From contig CAVPPH010000006.1 in assembly GCA_963707275.1 (NCBI GenBank), forward strand, positions 124,001-188,000: 64,000 nucleotides of DNA, written 5' to 3'. The position numbers were made by a program, and so were the translations under genes. Within the stretch, counting starts at the first letter, position 1. Each line of letters begins with the position of its first letter. The notes under the pieces were generated by a model, which saw only the letters and a list, made by a program, of their open reading frames with translations, made no database searches and had not been told where the DNA came from. Shown piece by piece: positions 19,977 through 28,609 of the stretch. This DNA is from JACKBK01 sp963707275. GTDB lineage: Bacteria > Chloroflexota > Anaerolineae > JAAEKA01.

Positions 19977-20360
19977 CTAGCCTTGCAGCAAGGTAATCGC
20001 GTCGGCCGGCGTGATCTTGCCGGCGGCGAGGTCGTCCAGCACGGTCTGGCGCTGCACCGCCGTGCGCTGGCGCGTTTCCGCGGGCGGCTCGTCGATCACA
20101 TCGAAGCCCAGCGCGCGGATCACGTCGTGCAGCCGGCCGCGCACGGTCGGATACGAGATGTCCAGCTCGTCGCCGACCCAGTTCAGCTTGCCCTGGCAGC
20201 GCACAAAGGTTTCCAGAAAGCCGACCTGCTCCGGCGTCAGCCTGGCAAAGCGGTTCAGCTCGAAGCGGCCCTCCAGCGCGCTGTCGCACGCCCGGCAGTG
20301 CAGCTTGGTGACGGCCATCTCCTGCCCGCAGACGGGGCAGCGGCCTGAATACTTGTTCAT
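19977..20360 (-). CDS. DUF2089 family regulator with SHOCT-like C-terminus
   Basis: The protein has 127 residues. It starts with a zinc ribbon (CPVCGQEMAV ... LHCRACDSALEG). A helix-turn-helix-like part follows (LTPEQVGFLETFVRCQGKLN ... VGDELDISYPTVRGRLHDVI), and the end is a SHOCT-like hairpin (RQTVLDDLAAGKITPADAI). This matches the DUF2089 family of putative transcription regulators. The start has AGGAGG and overlaps the stop codon of the MFS gene (ATGA), so the two are translationally coupled. It may regulate that transporter or the neighbouring SHOCT-like proteins (inference). Confidence 0.8.
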   Translation of the reverse strand: MNKYSGRCPVCGQEMAVTKLHCRACDSALEGRFELNRFARLTPEQVGFLETFVRCQGKLNWVGDELDISYPTVRGRLHDVIRALGFDVIDEPPAETRQRTAVQRQTVLDDLAAGKITPADAITLLQG

Positions 20361-21658
20361 ATCGCCTCCTGATACAGCGGCTCGCCGGTGGACACGACGT
20401 TAGTCGCCGCGCCGCCGTGGCCATTCTGTTCAACATTGACAATGACCGGTATGAAGAACCCGGCCACTCCGATCACGCCACACAAGACCGCGGCGGTCAG
20501 ATACCACGCCTGCATGCCGATCGAGTCGCTGACGGGGCCGGCAATTGCCAGACCAATGGGCGATGTGAGCGACACCAGGCTGGCCATCAGCATAAACACG
20601 CGACCCTGCATGTCCGGCGCAACCGTGGCTTGCATGATAGCCATCCACGACCCATCGATCAACGGGACGCCGAAGCCCATCAGCACAATCGCGCCGATCG
20701 CCATCACGAAGAGAGTCGCCGGGGTCAGCCCCAATGCCAGCAGCCCGACTGACAGGATCAGCACCCCACCTAGCAGCGTGTAAACACGCCGCCGGAAGCC
20801 GCCCCAGACGCTGAGCAATACGCCACCCGCCACCACGCCGGCGCCGAACACCGCCTCCAGCAATCCAAGCTGGGCCGCGTCGCCGTTGAAATACTGGCTG
20901 ACCAGCAACGGCAGCAGCGCGAAGGCCGGCGTCAGTGCGATCTTGATGATCATCGCCGCGCCGATCAACGCCAGCAGGCCGGGCCAGCCGCGGACGTAGC
21001 GCACCGCTTCGCTCACGTCGGCCAGCAGCGACGGGCGGGGTGCGCCGACCACGGTCTCGCTGCGCGCCGGCTGGGGAATGCGCACGAAGAGCAGCGGCAC
21101 GACCGCCAGCAGCGCCGTGCCGACATCCAGCAGCATCACACCGTAGAGCGGCGCCAGGCTCATGGTCAGCGCACCCAGCGGCGGGCCGACGATGTTCAGA
21201 GCGCCGTTCAGCGTCTGGTTCATGCCGGCCACGCGTGTCAGGTGCTGCTCCGGCACCATCAGCGTCGTCGAAGCCTGCATGGCCGGCCACTGGAAGGCGC
21301 CGCCCAGCGCGCGGATGAACATGATGAGATAGACCTGCCAGATTTCAACCGCGTCGATCCAGAACATGTAAGCCAGCCAGAGCGAGGCCAGCGCCACCGC
21401 TCCGTCGGCGACGATCATCACCACGCGCCGGTTCCAGCGATCCACCAGCGCACCGGCGAAGGGTCCGAAGACGATCATCGGCAGCATCGCCACCAGCGTC
21501 GCCGTCGCCAGCACCGTCGCCGAGCCGGTCTGCTCGGTGAGATACCAGACCAGTGCAAACTGCACGATCTGACTGCCAACCAGCGAAAACATCTGACCGG
21601 TCCAGATGGTAAAGAAAGGCGCTTTCCAGTTGGTGGGGACGATGGGCTTGTCAGCCAT
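20357..21658 (-). CDS. MFS efflux transporter
   Basis: The protein has 433 residues, about 12 hydrophobic segments, and the MFS signature GALVDRWNRRVVMIVAD after the second helix. The layout is that of the MFS_3/EntS-macrolide-efflux group of drug and siderophore exporters. The substrate is unknown. The ATG lies 6 nt downstream of a consensus promoter (see 21665-21693), so the mRNA is probably leaderless. The downstream DUF2089 regulator gene overlaps by 4 bp. Confidence 0.85.
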   Translation of the reverse strand: MADKPIVPTNWKAPFFTIWTGQMFSLVGSQIVQFALVWYLTEQTGSATVLATATLVAMLPMIVFGPFAGALVDRWNRRVVMIVADGAVALASLWLAYMFWIDAVEIWQVYLIMFIRALGGAFQWPAMQASTTLMVPEQHLTRVAGMNQTLNGALNIVGPPLGALTMSLAPLYGVMLLDVGTALLAVVPLLFVRIPQPARSETVVGAPRPSLLADVSEAVRYVRGWPGLLALIGAAMIIKIALTPAFALLPLLVSQYFNGDAAQLGLLEAVFGAGVVAGGVLLSVWGGFRRRVYTLLGGVLILSVGLLALGLTPATLFVMAIGAIVLMGFGVPLIDGSWMAIMQATVAPDMQGRVFMLMASLVSLTSPIGLAIAGPVSDSIGMQAWYLTAAVLCGVIGVAGFFIPVIVNVEQNGHGGAATNVVSTGEPLYQEAI

Positions 21659-21664
21659 GCCAAG

Positions 21665-21693
21665 ATATTATCACGAGTGTTACGTTTTGTCAA
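21665..21693 (-). promoter_or_regulatory. consensus promoter of the MFS gene, leaderless
   Basis: On the minus strand: TTGACA - 17 nt - TAATAT, then 6 nt to the ATG at 21658. There is no room for a Shine-Dalgarno sequence. Confidence 0.8.
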
Positions 21694-21794
21694 TATGCAA
21701 TTCCATTATATTTAACTAAAATACAATTATATCAACAAGTCATAGGTTTGAGCCGTGTTTTGCTCAACGCGGCTTCAATTCCTTCGAGGGCTGA

Positions 21795-21826
21795 GAAGTT
21801 CGACTTTTCCGAAGAAGTCGAACTTC
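21795..21826. repeat. interspersed palindrome, copy 1
   Basis: GAAGTTCGACTT ... AAGTCGAACTTC with 12-bp arms and centre TTCCGAAG. A second copy is at 25853-25886. This AT-richer stretch, 21659-22041, contains no gene: it holds the MFS promoter, this palindrome, the stem-loop at 21868-21953 and the dnaK terminator. Confidence 0.8.
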
Positions 21827-21867
21827 AGGAAGCGAGGAGACGCGTACGTGCAGTGGCACGCAGGCCA

Positions 21868-21953
21868 TCCACGAATGCTGTCGCACACGAATACACAAAT
21901 GGTCAGCACGCGCAGTTTAATTCGTGTATTCGTGTTGCCCAGGCATTCGTGGA
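21868..21953. repeat. nested inverted repeat
   Basis: Outer arms TCCACGAATGC / GCATTCGTGGA (21868-21878, 21943-21953) enclose inner arms ACACGAATACAC / GTGTATTCGTGT (21885-21896, 21924-21935). This is a large intergenic stem-loop of unknown role. Confidence 0.75.
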
Positions 21954-21967
21954 CGGCCCGGCACAAA

Positions 21968-22002
21968 AACAGCCCGGACTGCGTATGGCAGTCCGGGCTG
22001 TT
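21968..22002 (-). terminator. intrinsic terminator of the hrcA-grpE-dnaK operon
   Basis: Perfect 15-bp arms (AACAGCCCGGACTGC) with a 5-nt loop. On the minus strand the stem is followed by a T tract. It lies 40 bp past the dnaK stop, so no dnaJ follows in this transcript. Confidence 0.85.
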
Positions 22003-22041
22003 GTATTTCTCGTTTCAGGTCGTCCCGTGGACGATCGCGGC

Positions 22042-23959
22042 TTACGCCTCGCGGTATTCGCCTTCGACGATGTCCTCGTCGCCGGGCGGCGGCGGAGGGG
22101 GCGGGGCGTCGCTGGCGCCGTTGCCGTCGGTGAAAGGCGCCTGTGGCTGTTCGGGGGCGGCCTGATGCATCTGCGCGCCGATCTGCTGCCAGGCTTCCAT
22201 CAGTTCGTCGGTGGCGCTGGTCATGCGTGCTGAATCCGATCCTTGCATGGCGGAGCGGACGGCCGCGATCTTGCCTTCCAGCGTACTCTTGCCTTCGGCG
22301 CTGAGGTTCGGCGTGTCGGTGATGAACTTCTCGACCTGGAACACGGCACTGTCGGCGCTATTGCGCGCCTCGACTTGCTCGCGCCGCTGCTGGTCCTCGG
22401 CGCGGTGCGCCTCGGCCTCGCGCACCATGCGATCGACCTCGTCCTTGGCCAGGCCACTGGAGGCGGTGATGCGGATGCTCTGCGTGCGGCCGGTGGCCTT
22501 GTCCAGCGCGCTGACGTGCAGGATGCCGTCGGCGTCGATGTCGAAGGTGACCTCGATCTGCGGCATGCCGCGTGGCGCCGGTGGAATGCCGTCCAGGATG
22601 AAGTTGCCCAGCAGCTTGTTGTCGGCTGCCAGGGGGCGCTCACCCTGCACGACCTTGATCTCGACGCTGGTCTGGTTGCTGGCCGCTGTCGAGAAGGTCT
22701 GGCTCTTGCGGGTCGGGATGGTGGTGTTGCGCTCGATCAGTGCGGTCGCAATGCCGCCCAGGGTCTCGATCCCCAGGCTCAGCGGCGTCACGTCCAGCAG
22801 CAGCACATCCTTGACCTCGCCGCCCAGCACGCCAGCCTGGATGGCCGCGCCGATGGCGACGACTTCGTCCGGGTTGACACCGCGGTGCGGCTCGCGGCCG
22901 AAGAATTTCTTGACTGCTTCCTGGACCGCCGGCATGCGGGTCTGCCCACCGACCAACACAACCTCGGCGATGTCGGCTGCTGACAGTCCGGCATCTTCCA
23001 GCGCGCGCTTGCACGGCCCGATGGTACGCTCAACGAGATCAGCGGTCAGTTGCTCCAGCTTGGCGCGGCGAGAGCGTCATCTGCAGGTGCTTGGGGCCGC
23101 TGGCGTCGGCGGTGATGAAGGGCAGATTGATCTCGGTCTGCATCACGGTGGACAGCTCGATCTTGGCCTTTTCTGCGGCTTCCTTGAGTCGCTGCAACGC
23201 CATCCGGTCCTGGCGAAGGTCGATGCCCTGCTCCTTGCGGAACTCGTCGGCGATCCAGTTGATGACGCGCTGGTCGAAGTCGTCGCCGCCCAGGAAGGTG
23301 TCGCCGTTGGTGGACTTGACCTCAAAGACACCGTCACCCACGTCGAGCACAGAGATGTCGAAGGTGCCGCCGCCCAGGTCGTAGACCGCAATGCGCTGAT
23401 CCACCTTCTTGTCGAGGCCGTAGGCCAGCGACGAGGCGGTCGGCTCGTTGATGATGCGCATGACTTCCAGCCCGGCGATGCGCCCGGCATCCTTGGTGGC
23501 CTGCCGCTGGCTGTCGTTGAAGTAAGCCGGCACGGTGATCACGGCCTGGGTAACGGTCTCACCCAGATACTGCTCGGCGTCGTGCTTGATCTTTTGCAGG
23601 ATCATGGCCGACACCTCAGGCGGCGAATAGTCCTTGCCACCCATGACCACAGCCACGTCGCCGTTAGGGCGGTCGACGATCTTGTAAGGCAGAATCTGAA
23701 GCGCGCGCTGCACTTCAGCGTCACTGAACTTGCGCCCCATCAGCCGCTTGACTGAGAAAATGGTGTTGTCGGGGTTGGTAACTGCCTGGCGGCGCGCCAC
23801 CTGGCCTACCAGCCGCTCGCCGCTTTTCGGGTTCACTGCCACCACCGACGGAATCAGCCGCGCCCCTTCAGACGAGGGGATGACCACTGGCTCGCCCTGC
23901 TCCATCACTGCCACGACCGAATTGGTCGTACCCAGATCAATTCCGATAATCTTACCCAT
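22042..23959 (-). CDS. dnaK: chaperone DnaK (Hsp70), frameshifted
   Basis: An ATP-dependent chaperone of about 638 residues. The N-terminal half has the phosphate motif IIGIDLGTTNSVVAVMEQG, the EPTAA-like INEPTASSLAYGLDKK and AVYDLGGGTFDISVLDVGDG. The C-terminal half has LVGGQTRMPAVQEAV, LLDVTPLSLGIETLGG and the substrate-binding domain, ending DEDIVEGEYREA. The two halves are in different frames. At about 23068 one extra C (CTCTCGCCGCGCC for CTCTCGCGCGCC) gives an early stop; removing it restores the usual SRAKLEQLTADLVERT. Last gene of the CIRCE-controlled operon, 62 bp after grpE. An essential chaperone is unlikely to be truly broken, so this is probably sequence error. Confidence 0.95.
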
Positions 23960-24021
23960 GAGTTATTGACTCCTCTTTCTGAATTGCCTGTTGTTCAGCA
24001 AAATTGTCTGTTATGCTGCGG

Positions 24022-24637
24022 CTACTGCGCCACCTTGACCATGGCCGGCCGCAGCACCTTGTCATCCAGCATATAGCCCTGCTGCAGGACCTGCCACCAC
24101 GGTGTCGGACTCGGCGCCTTCCACCTCTTCGACCATCACTGCCTGATGCAGGCTGGGATCGAAGGGCTGGCCCTCGGCTTCGATGACGGTCACTCCTTCG
24201 CGCAGCAGCACGCCTTGCAGCTTACGCAGGATCAGCGCGAACCCGTTGACCCAGGTCGAGTCGATCTCGTCCTCTGGCACCAACTGAAACGCGCGCTCGA
24301 AATCATCCACGATTGGAATGAAGCCGTTGAGCAAGCGCTCGCGCGCGGCCCGTACTTCGCTGTCAGCCCGCAGTTCGGCCCGCCGGCGGGCGTTGGAGAA
24401 TTCGGCGGCGGCCCGCAGATAGCGGTCCTCCGCTTCATCGCGGGCCTTGATAGCTTCCTTGATCTCGTTGACTAGTTGTGCTATCGAATTGTCGGTCGCA
24501 GCTTCAACTGCTTCGTCGCCCGTTGCCTGCACTTCTTCTACAACAGCTATGGTCTCGTCTTCAGCCGTCAGGTCAGCTTCCCGCTCTTCGGCCATCGGTT
24601 CTTCTTGCAATAGGTCTTCTATGTTTTTGTCTGTCAT
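24022..24637 (-). CDS. grpE: nucleotide exchange factor GrpE, frameshifted near the C-terminus
   Basis: GrpE releases ADP from DnaK. An acidic N-terminus is followed by the long coiled-coil helix (NSIAQLVNEIKEAIKARDEA ... YLRAAAEFSNARRRAE) and the beta-wing domain (FDPSLHQAVMVEEVEG). In the uninterrupted frame the protein ends early in an abnormal tail. Shifting by one base at about 24095 gives LQQGYMLDDKVLRPAMVKVA, the family's normal C-terminus, and a stop at 24022. I use the ATG at 24637; a GTG at 24646 is possible. The gene is 58 bp after hrcA in the same operon. Confidence 0.9.
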
Positions 24638-24695
24638 CACTTTCACTCGGCAATACGATTGCTTTGTTGATTAAGTTTCGGCCCGCCAGCGGCCG

Positions 24696-25718
24696 TTACG
24701 TGTACCATTCCTGCACCAGGCCGCTCATCAGCTCTGCCACATAGCGCACCAGCGGGATCGTGCGCCCGTAGTGCATCCGCACCGGTCCGACGATCCCCAG
24801 CACGCCGGTGACGCTGCGATCGACGCCGTAGCGCGACAGCACCAGGCTCAGGTCGCGCAACGCGTCGTAGCGCCCGTCGCCGCCGATCAGGATCTGAACG
24901 CCGTCGTTGCTGCGCACGCTGTCGAAGATGCTGCCCAGCAGCGAGGCCTGCTCCAGCACGTTGACCAACTGGTGAGCGTCCTCGGTGGTGGCAAACTCCG
25001 GCTGCAACAGGACGTGCGACAGGCCCTCGCGGAAAACGTGTTCGCTGACCGGATTATCCTCGCGTCCCATGGTGTCAATCACCAGATCCAGCACCTGCTG
25101 ACCCAGCGGTGTCAGATCAGGCGACCAGGCACCGATCTCACTTACGGTCAGGTTGGACAGCAGGTCGTTGAGCTGATTGGAGGTCTGACTCAACTCATCC
25201 TGCGTCACCGCAAGATCGAGAGTGATCATCTGTTGCTTGACCACACCGGCGTGCAGCACCAGCACCAGCAGCACCAGCCCGGGCCGCACCTCGACCAGTT
25301 GCATGTGCTTGAAACGCGCGCTTTCAACGCGCACCTGCGTCGCGAGCGCGCCCATCTGCGACGAGTGCGCCAGCACCGCGGCTGCCAGTTGCGCCCACTG
25401 ATCCTTCTCGTAGCCCACCTGATGAAACAGGTGCTGGATCATGCGCTGATCGGTTGGCGCCAGCGGCTGGTCAGGCAGCAAGTGCTGGACGAAGTAGCGG
25501 TAGCCCTCTTCCGTTGGAACGCGGCCCGCGGAGGTATGCGGATGCGTCAGCAGGCCGGTCTCCTCCAGCGCCTTCATTTCGTTGCGAATGGTGGCGGGAC
25601 TGACCTTCAGCCGGTACTCTTCGACGACCGTCTTGGAACCAACGGGACTGCCGGAAGCGATATGTTCCTGTACGACGATCGCCAGAACAGCCTGGCGGCG
25701 AGCATTCATGTCGGGCAT
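24696..25718 (-). CDS. hrcA: heat-inducible transcription repressor HrcA
   Basis: The protein has 340 residues. The N-terminal winged helix (SGSPVGSKTVVEEYRLKVSP, ATIRNEMKALEETGLL, HTSAGRVPTEEGYRYFV) is the HrcA DNA-binding domain. The C-terminal part contains the conserved ILIGGDGR and GVLGIVGPVRMHYGRTIPLV segments. It binds CIRCE elements and represses chaperone genes; binding needs the chaperonin GroEL. A perfect CIRCE lies 21 bp upstream, so the operon is autoregulated. Shine-Dalgarno GGAG is present. Confidence 0.97.
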   Translation of the reverse strand: MPDMNARRQAVLAIVVQEHIASGSPVGSKTVVEEYRLKVSPATIRNEMKALEETGLLTHPHTSAGRVPTEEGYRYFVQHLLPDQPLAPTDQRMIQHLFHQVGYEKDQWAQLAAAVLAHSSQMGALATQVRVESARFKHMQLVEVRPGLVLLVLVLHAGVVKQQMITLDLAVTQDELSQTSNQLNDLLSNLTVSEIGAWSPDLTPLGQQVLDLVIDTMGREDNPVSEHVFREGLSHVLLQPEFATTEDAHQLVNVLEQASLLGSIFDSVRSNDGVQILIGGDGRYDALRDLSLVLSRYGVDRSVTGVLGIVGPVRMHYGRTIPLVRYVAELMSGLVQEWYT

Positions 25719-25739
25719 AATTTCTCCGCTTTACAAACC

Positions 25740-25766
25740 TTAGCACTCTCGACCTGAGAGTGCTAA
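25740..25766 (-). promoter_or_regulatory. CIRCE operator
   Basis: TTAGCACTC - 9 nt - GAGTGCTAA, identical to the CIRCE consensus. It lies between the hrcA promoter and start codon and covers the expected transcript start region. Confidence 0.98.
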
Positions 25767-25779
25767 GAGCAACGGAAGC

Positions 25780-25808
25780 ATATTACCACGAACCCGCCGC
25801 GGAGTCAA
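25780..25808 (-). promoter_or_regulatory. promoter of hrcA-grpE-dnaK
   Basis: On the minus strand: TTGACT - 17 nt - TAATAT, immediately upstream of CIRCE. The expected start is near 25772, so bound HrcA would block initiation. Confidence 0.85.
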
Positions 25809-25852
25809 ACCGACCGGAGATGCTGGTCTTCTGATGGCGGCGTTGCGAAGCA

Positions 25853-25886
25853 AGAAGTTCGACTTTTCCGAGAAAGTCGAACTTCT
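25853..25886. repeat. interspersed palindrome, copy 2
   Basis: AGAAGTTCGACTTT / AAAGTCGAACTTCT, 14-bp arms, centre TCCGAG. Same element as at 21795-21826. The two copies flank the hrcA-grpE-dnaK operon. Confidence 0.8.
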
Positions 25887-25990
25887 GTCGCAAGACGCGT
25901 TGCCTAATTGATCTCCCGACACCCCTCCCCGAAGCCAGACCAAGTCACCGAATGCGGTCAGGAGACCGCCAGAAAAACATGATCTGCCCT

Positions 25991-26177
25991 CTACACAACA
26001 AAATACACCACGAAACTGTTGAGCAGACAGAGCAGGATCATCGCCAGCAGCGTGAACGACGACAATGGCGCGGCGCGGGCGGGCGCGCACGAGGTAGACC
26101 AGCAACACGAGGAAGAACAGTCCCCCACACAGGACGTTAAACAGTGCTATGAGTTCTTTGACAGCCTGGGTTACCAT
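25991..26177 (-). CDS. small two-helix membrane protein, frameshifted
   Basis: The first frame gives MVTQAVKELIALFNVLCGGL and a first hydrophobic helix ending in VRARPRR. The frame then runs on into non-protein-like sequence through CIRCE. A one-base shift in the GC-rich run near 26080 gives a second helix (APLSSFTLLAMILLCLLNSF, then VVYFVV) and a stop at 25991. I therefore propose a protein of about 61 residues with two membrane segments. It starts 10 bp after the sugar transferase stop, so it is probably the last gene of the polysaccharide operon. I do not recognise the family. Confidence 0.5.
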
Positions 26178-26187
26178 GAAGCAGCTT

Positions 26188-27571
26188 TCAGTAGGCAGAG
26201 TTGTCGCTGAAGATGCGCAGCGCTGTGCGCAAGAGAATGCGCAGGTCCAGCGACAGCGACCAGTTTTCGATGTACCACAGATCGTACTTGGTGCGCTCAG
26301 CGATGGACGTGTCGCCGCGCAGACCGTTGACCTGCGCCCAGCCGGTCAGTCCGGCCTTCTCGCGGTGACGGTCCATGTAGCGCGGAATCGACTGGCGGAA
26401 CTGATCGACGTAGACCGGCCGCTCTGGCCGCGGACCCACCAGGCTCATGTCGCCCAGCAAAACGTTGATCAACTGCGGCAGTTCGTCCACCGATACGCGG
26501 CGCAAGAACGCGCCAATGCGCGTCCGGCGGGGGTCGTTGGCCGTGGTCCAACCGGGACCCTTCTTTTCGGCATCCTCACGCATCGATCGGAACTTGTACA
26601 TCAGGAAGGGCCGGGCGTCGAGTCCCATCCGTTCCTGAAGATAGAACACCGGCCCGGGCGACTCCAGCTTGATAGCCACCGCGGTCAACATCAACAGCGG
26701 CGAGAGGAAGACAAGGCCCAGCGCGCTGCCGACGATGTCCACGGTACGCTTCAGCGCAAGGTGCCAGCCGCGCAGCGCGACATCGCGCATGGTCAGCAAC
26801 GGCAAGCCGGCGAGGTCGCTGATGCCGACCTCGCGTGCCATGATCTGGAACACGTCGGGGTAGATGCGGATGGTGATCCGCTCGCGCTCGCATTGCGCCA
26901 CGATCTGCACCAGTTCGCGGCGGGTAGCCTCAGGCAAGCAGATGATTACCTCTTGCACCCGGCGGCTTTCGATGACACGCGGGATGTCCATCATTTCGCC
27001 CAAAACCGGGAATCCCAGCACCTGTTCCGCGCCGTTTTCCATCGATATCAGGCCCACCGGGTTGTAGCCCAGTTGCGGCGAGCCGAGCATCCGCTCCAGC
27101 ACCATGTGCGCCACTTCGCCGGTGCCGATCAGGAGCACATCGCTGTTACCAACGCCACGCCGCATCAGGCCGCGCTGGATCTGGATAATGACAATACGCC
27201 CAATCATCAGGAAGACGATGCTCAGAAACCACGCCAGCACCATCATCGGACGGCGATAGTCGATGGTATTCTTGAAGCGCAAACGAAACCAATGCAACCG
27301 CCACCAGCGCGCCAAGAGTGATGGCTGTAAACAGTTGCATCATCTCCTCGAAGCGCGGCCGGCCGCGCCGCCGGCTGTATAGCTTGTTCAGAAAGATCGA
27401 GACGATCAGCGTGGCCACGTAGATGACCATCATCGGGACGTACTGGCCGAAGCTCCCCACTGTCGGGTCGTAGCGCAGATTGATGCGATACGCCGCATAG
27501 AAGGCGGCCGCCGCGAGAAATATGTCGGCGATCACCTGTAGCAAGACGATGAATATCTGCGAGCGTTTCAT
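26188..27571 (-). CDS. undecaprenyl-phosphate sugar phosphotransferase (WbaP/CpsE-like), frameshifted
   Basis: An integral membrane enzyme that moves a sugar 1-phosphate onto undecaprenyl phosphate and starts repeat-unit synthesis for an envelope polysaccharide. The N-terminal frame (27571 to about 27270) holds four membrane helices. The second frame has the Rossmann-like CoA-binding region (DVLLIGTGEVAHMVLERMLG) and the catalytic domain (KRTVDIVGSALGLVFLSPLL, RMGLDARPFLMYKFRSM, INVLLGDMSLVGPRPERPVY, GLTGWAQVNGLRGDT). Removing one base near 27270 joins them as SFAFKNTIDYRRPMM. The start overlaps the stop of the upstream glycosyltransferase (ATGA). Confidence 0.9.
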
Positions 27572-28508
27572 GCCAGATCAAGCTCCGGGAAGAACCTGTC
27601 GCGCGCATCTGCGACAGGCTGCGACTGGCCATGGCCAGCGCGCCGCGGACGCCGATGCCGCCAACGATCAGCCAGTGCAGCCAGCGGGGCGTCGTCGCCT
27701 CGTAGTGCTTGCGATAAAAGAGCAGCATCGCCCGGTAGAACTCGCGGCGCGCCTTGCTACTGGTCTTGCTGGCCGCCTCCTTGACGTGCAGCACGGTCAC
27801 CGCGGGATTATACCACACCTGCCAGCCGGCCTGCTTGATGCGATAGGCCCAGTCCAGGTCCTCGCCATACATGAAAAACGCCTCGTCCAGCAACCCGACC
27901 TGGTGGATCGCCGCGCCGCGCACCAGCATGAACGCGCCCACCACCGAGTCGACCTCGGTCAACACGTCCGGGCTGAGGTAGGTCATGTTGTAGCGGCCAA
28001 AGCGCGGACTTTGTGGGAACAGCTTACTAAGACCCAGCATCCGGTAGGCTGACACCTCCGGCGACGGGAACGAGCGGCGGCAGGCCAAGTCCAGGCTGCC
28101 GTCCAGCCGTACCAGCTTCGGCCCTGCCACGCCACACTGCGGGCGCGCATCCATGAACGCCAGCATATCAGTCAATGCATCTGGCGGAACCTCGGTATCC
28201 GGATTGAGCAGCAGGGCAAACCGGGGCGTCTCTGCCGCGTCGCTGGCGTCCGGCTGGTCACGGAAGCCATATCGTCGCAGCCCCAGGTTGTTGCCGTAGG
28301 AATAGCCGTCGTTGGTCGGGCTGGCAATCAACGTCGCCTGAGGAAACTCGGACGCGACCATGGCCGCGCTGCCGTCGTCGGATGCGTTATCCACCACACA
28401 GACCTCGAACGCAAAGTCGCCCGCGCTGGCATACACCGTTTGCAGGCAGGTGCGCAGCAAGTCGCGCGTGTTGTAGTTGAGAATGACGATGACGAGATCG
28501 AGAGGCAT
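27568..28508 (-). CDS. family 2 glycosyltransferase (rhamnosyltransferase-like), frameshifted at the end
   Basis: A cytoplasmic GT-A enzyme of about 313 residues. It opens with DLVIVILNYNTRDLL and has the nucleotide-sugar motifs VVDNASDDGS and LLNPDTEVPP and the acceptor-side motif FFMYGEDLDWAYRIKQAGW. The direct frame runs into the next gene's sequence. A shift near 27600 gives a natural end (RFFPELDLA) whose stop overlaps the next start codon. The ATG directly follows a 7-bp repeat array (28509-28609), with no Shine-Dalgarno. Confidence 0.85.
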
Positions 28509-28609
28509 AGTGATCAGAGGTCAGTGGTCAGAAGTCAGTGGTCAGTTAGAACCTTTCATGCACAGGCCACTGGTTACTGATCACTGATAACTGAATATCG
28601 ACACTGAGT
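28509..28609. repeat. heptad array in inverted orientation
   Basis: The left part is a run of degenerate 7-mers of the form GTGATCA, GAGGTCA, GTGGTCA, GAAGTCA, GTGGTCA. The right part is a run of the complementary form (TACTGAT, CACTGAT, AACTGAA). The array fills the gap between two minus-strand genes and abuts the start codon at 28508. Confidence 0.8.

Noticed and set aside
25740..26177. 145-residue protein as directly translated
   Set aside because: Its C-terminal two thirds run through the repeat palindrome, the hrcA promoter and CIRCE and do not look like protein. A 61-residue version with one shift is proposed instead.
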